Shown piece by piece: positions 34,667 through 37,123 of a stretch of DNA of 37,123 bases. Every line of letters starts with the position of its first letter. Position 1 is the stretch's first letter. The position numbers and the translations under genes were made by a program. Where the stretch lies: NCBI RefSeq assembly GCF_019209865.1, contig NZ_JAHUTT010000040.1, positions 1 through 37,123 of the forward strand, read 5' to 3'. Origin of the DNA: Shewanella sp. NIFS-20-20. Its GTDB lineage: Bacteria > Pseudomonadota > Gammaproteobacteria > Enterobacterales > Shewanellaceae. The notes under the pieces are model-generated. The model was given only the letters and a program-made list of their open reading frames with translations, did not search any database and was not told where the DNA came from.

Positions 34667-35047
34667 TAATTTTCCTGATGATTGCTTGCAGCGCGGGGCG
34701 CTCTGCTACTCAGCCTTATACTGAAAGGTATCACGGCTTGATATGGGTTACAAATTGTTGCAAGTCAGTGCTCTTTGCGTTCACTGCCCTCACCAAGCGC
34801 CGCTCTAAGGGCATGATTTGCTGATGCTGATGGCGTGAAAAAATGCACTCGCTGATGATCATTGGTGAGGGAACTGCTCTTTGTTGACTAAGGCGCGGGG
34901 AGCCTATTTGCTAGCGAGCGCTATTTTTTAAAATATTTATTACGTATATCTCATATAATTGAAATTACCCCACTCAAAGGTGGAGTTGTTGCTGGGTATC
35001 AACTAAAGTATAACGCTGTGATTTTTATCGACTTAATATAACGGACT
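34667..35047. other. Intergenic region between divergent genes
   Basis: 381 bases without a credible ORF. It must hold promoters for both the unknown exported protein (minus) and the glycerophosphodiesterase-like lipoprotein (plus). A distant inverted repeat, CCCTCACCAA (34787-34796) with TTGGTGAGGG (34862-34871), and two copies of TGCTCTTTG near it are visible. The segment 34921-34965 is AT-rich. Confidence 0.6.
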
Positions 35048-36514
35048 ATGACAAGTTTTCTCAGCACAGTGGCGCGAACTTTCGCCATCGGCATGATTGC
35101 ATTGCTTGCCCTTGCGGGGTGCCAAACACCACCTCCCTCGACCATGACCCCAAAGCCTATCCCTGGTGCTCTTCGTCATTTACCTATGGATGCCAAATTT
35201 GAAGGCGCTGATATCCTTGATATCCAGCTAGCCCTTAACGATCGCAATCTTTACTTAGCCGATAATGGCACGATTAAAATGCTTACCATCAGTCAGTGCC
35301 GACTGGATATTTCGGCCCATCGCGGCGATTTCCGTTTTCCAGAAAGCAGCCAGAGTGCCATTGCTGCCGCCTTGCTTGATAATTTTACCAGTGTTGAAAT
35401 TGATGTCATGCAACTGGGTGATGGCACTTGGGTGAATCATCACGATAGCCAAACAGGCCGAGCGAGCGTGCATTACACCGGTGAACGATTGACGCTTAAA
35501 CGCATGACCCGCCAGCAATTTAACCAGCTGAAATTGCGTGATAAATTATCAAACGATCTGGTCGATATGCGCCCCATTACAGCGTATGAAGCATTCGAGA
35601 CCTTTGCAGCTTATCAAAATGGACAGCAGCAACTGAATGTGGAGATCAAATCGGAGGCGAATGGTCATGATTTAGCCTTGCTCGACAGCGCATTGCGACA
35701 TACCGTGGGGCAGGGCAATTATTACTATTCGTCGAGCCACCTTGCCACCTTAAAAAAATTTCGCGGTATTAACCCCCAAGTGTATTTAGGTTTTGTGCAA
35801 GGCAGCCATCCCACCAGTGTCGAACGTTTAAAAGCCTTGCTGCAACAGGGGGCCAGCCATGATGGCTACTACCAAGACAATCAGCATTCGCTAGAGATTG
35901 CCGCAGGGGTTGGAAGCAAGCGTTATCGTTCCCGCTATAAAAATTACGCGAGTGGATCAGGGCTCAAGACCTTGTTTAATGCCTTAGGAGAACATTCAGG
36001 ATTGCACCTCGATATTCGCAGTCTTAGACAACATCCTCAGGTGGTACAAAGTGCGAAGCGTTATGGCATGAAGGTCTATAGCTATTCCATCAATGGCACA
36101 AACTACCATCAACAGCAGCTAATGGCCTTGTCCCATCACGAGCGACCCCATGGGGTCATTGTGGACACCACGCCTTATCAAATCTGTCAAAAACTGTTTA
36201 ATAGCGCTCAGCCGACTGGGCAGTATCAAGCGACAACGGCAGCCGGACAATACATAACATCATTACCCAGTGACAGCGACTTTGATCGTTTTGATGAGAT
36301 GTTAGCCTATCAAAATGAGGGTTACTACATCGCGTTGAGCGGGTCACTAAAAGCCATTAAGTCGCCCGTGCTGGCTGAAGTCATTAAAAGCAGCAGCGAT
36401 CATCCTGTGGCAGTCGATGCCCATGGTTTTCCGATCATTGTCGATGAACACCTAGATACCAGTACCAGCACGACCATCATATTAACTCTACCAAGAAGTC
36501 AAAATGACAGATAA
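35048..36514 (+). CDS. Glycerophosphodiester phosphodiesterase-like lipoprotein
   Basis: 488 residues with a lipobox LAGC (Cys25). The GDPD domain (about 85-385) shows the catalytic AHRGDFRFPESS (His91-Arg92), VEIDVMQLGDG (Glu117, Asp119) and WVNHHDS (His132), then NVEIKS. These match the HRG, EXD and HD elements of GDPD enzymes, which release glycerol 3-phosphate or similar from phosphodiesters. A C-terminal ~100 residues after the domain (from TAAGQYITS) is unrecognised. Envelope-located. The stop overlaps the start of the next gene by 11 bases. Confidence 0.85.
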   Translation: MTSFLSTVARTFAIGMIALLALAGCQTPPPSTMTPKPIPGALRHLPMDAKFEGADILDIQLALNDRNLYLADNGTIKMLTISQCRLDISAHRGDFRFPESSQSAIAAALLDNFTSVEIDVMQLGDGTWVNHHDSQTGRASVHYTGERLTLKRMTRQQFNQLKLRDKLSNDLVDMRPITAYEAFETFAAYQNGQQQLNVEIKSEANGHDLALLDSALRHTVGQGNYYYSSSHLATLKKFRGINPQVYLGFVQGSHPTSVERLKALLQQGASHDGYYQDNQHSLEIAAGVGSKRYRSRYKNYASGSGLKTLFNALGEHSGLHLDIRSLRQHPQVVQSAKRYGMKVYSYSINGTNYHQQQLMALSHHERPHGVIVDTTPYQICQKLFNSAQPTGQYQATTAAGQYITSLPSDSDFDRFDEMLAYQNEGYYIALSGSLKAIKSPVLAEVIKSSSDHPVAVDAHGFPIIVDEHLDTSTSTTIILTLPRSQNDR

Positions 36515-37019
36515 CAAGCACAGTCCTTTTGCCACGGGATTACTGCAAGCCTCGCCGACGCAAGCGCACATAGCGGACGCCAAAAAGCAGTTTGAAAAAC
36601 AGCAAAAGCAACAGCAGGCTCGACAAACAAAACAGCAAAAACAACAACAGACTGAACAACAAATTGCGCGTGGAACCAAACCCTTTTGGTGGTTGATGAC
36701 CATGTTCATCTGCGCGCTAGTCTATCTGATCCCTGAGGTAGTGTTTAATGCCGCCTTGACCGAAGTCGCCGGCGGTCGCCACTCCAGTGAAGACGATTTA
36801 CGGGCGGTTGAACTTTTTGGCCGCACCATCAGTGGCGTTGGCGTGACTTTATTACTGGCCGATCTGCTGATCACCGGCAGACGATTGGCCTCGGTAGGGC
36901 GCGCCCTTGCATATTTCGGCTTACTGGCGGTGATCGTTTGGCCAAGCGTATTTTTTGGGCAAAAATGGTTGGTGGATAACTTTATCATCGATGCATGGCG
37001 TTGTTTCCTAAATCATTGA
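36504..37019 (+). CDS. Membrane protein with glutamine-rich N-terminal segment
   Basis: 171 residues, start overlapping the GDPD gene by 11 bases, indicating translational coupling. Residues about 27-53 form a glutamine/lysine-rich likely coiled coil (KQQKQQQARQTKQQKQQQ). Three membrane segments follow: about 58-76 (WLMTMFICALVYLIPEVVF), 106-126 (ISGVGVTLLLADLLI) and 136-154 (AYFGLLAVIVWPSVFFG). Family not recognised. May assist or anchor the upstream lipoprotein. Confidence 0.75.
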   Translation: MTDNKHSPFATGLLQASPTQAHIADAKKQFEKQQKQQQARQTKQQKQQQTEQQIARGTKPFWWLMTMFICALVYLIPEVVFNAALTEVAGGRHSSEDDLRAVELFGRTISGVGVTLLLADLLITGRRLASVGRALAYFGLLAVIVWPSVFFGQKWLVDNFIIDAWRCFLNH

Positions 37020-37070
37020 ACTAATCATCAGAACCACGATCAGATCATTAGAACTTTGAGATGGGTGACG

Positions 37071-37123
37071 ATGATGGGTAAGGCAAAGTACAAAATCAGC
37101 AACTGGAAGCAATATAACCAAGC
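37071..37123 (+). CDS. IS5-family transposase, N-terminal fragment (cut by window end)
   Basis: The last 17 codons from ATG read MMGKAKYKISNWKQYNQ, typical of the N-terminus of IS5-group DDE transposases (a K-Y-K-I-x-N-W-x-x-Y-N start). The gene continues past the window. An in-frame GTG at 37065 is an alternative start. The insertion-sequence left end must lie between 37020 and 37070, but no terminal inverted repeat can be fixed without the right end. Confidence 0.7.
   Translation, partial: MMGKAKYKISNWKQYNQ

Overview
The window looks like chromosomal DNA of a marine-type gammaproteobacterium, most probably Shewanella. This rests on moderate GC content, many LysR regulators, the oversized PstC/PstA pair, E. 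coli-like orphan families (YjjI/YjjW, YajD, DUF2541) and TTG/GTG starts with clear Shine-Dalgarno sequences. The genus is inferred from protein content; no rRNA or tRNA gene is present to confirm it.

Layout. 1-813: the tail of an unidentified gene, then two near-identical 216-bp tandem units, each carrying a 36-codon ORF with a ribosome binding site. 814-5260: a secreted alkyl sulfatase with a divergent LysR regulator, a DUF2541 protein and a cyclophilin lipoprotein. 5520-8934: an uncharacterised glycyl radical enzyme and its activase (yjjI-yjjW), followed by a convergent LysR gene. 9088-10991: a GNAT acetyltransferase, a DUF2797 zinc-ribbon protein and a double-ACT regulator. 11012-16769: a Pho box, the operon pstC-pstA-pstB-phoU without pstS, and a terminator. 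16811-22536: yajD, small proteins, a coiled-coil lipoprotein with a C-terminal membrane helix, a methyltransferase, a PAP2 phosphatase, a second GNAT and a GST-like protein.

22625-24964 is a four-gene operon on the minus strand: a CsgG-type protein, a small lipoprotein, DUF4810 and DUF799. It looks like an envelope secretion or assembly module without any curlin gene. It is followed by a CNT nucleoside transporter and a 1.2-kb gene-poor stretch that holds a secreted-protein reading frame broken by an in-frame TAA. 27832-32958 holds acuI-like reductase, LysR, phosphohexomutase, VOC protein and a YafY-like WYL regulator. 32972-37123 holds a large unknown exported protein, a glycerophosphodiesterase-like lipoprotein overlapping a Q-rich membrane protein gene, and the first codons of an apparent IS5-family transposase cut by the window edge.

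Most of the window is ordinary core chromosome. The parts that deserve most attention are the duplicated small-ORF repeat, the CsgG/DUF4810/DUF799 operon, the YjjI/YjjW pair of unknown substrate, and the lipoprotein with a membrane helix at its opposite end.
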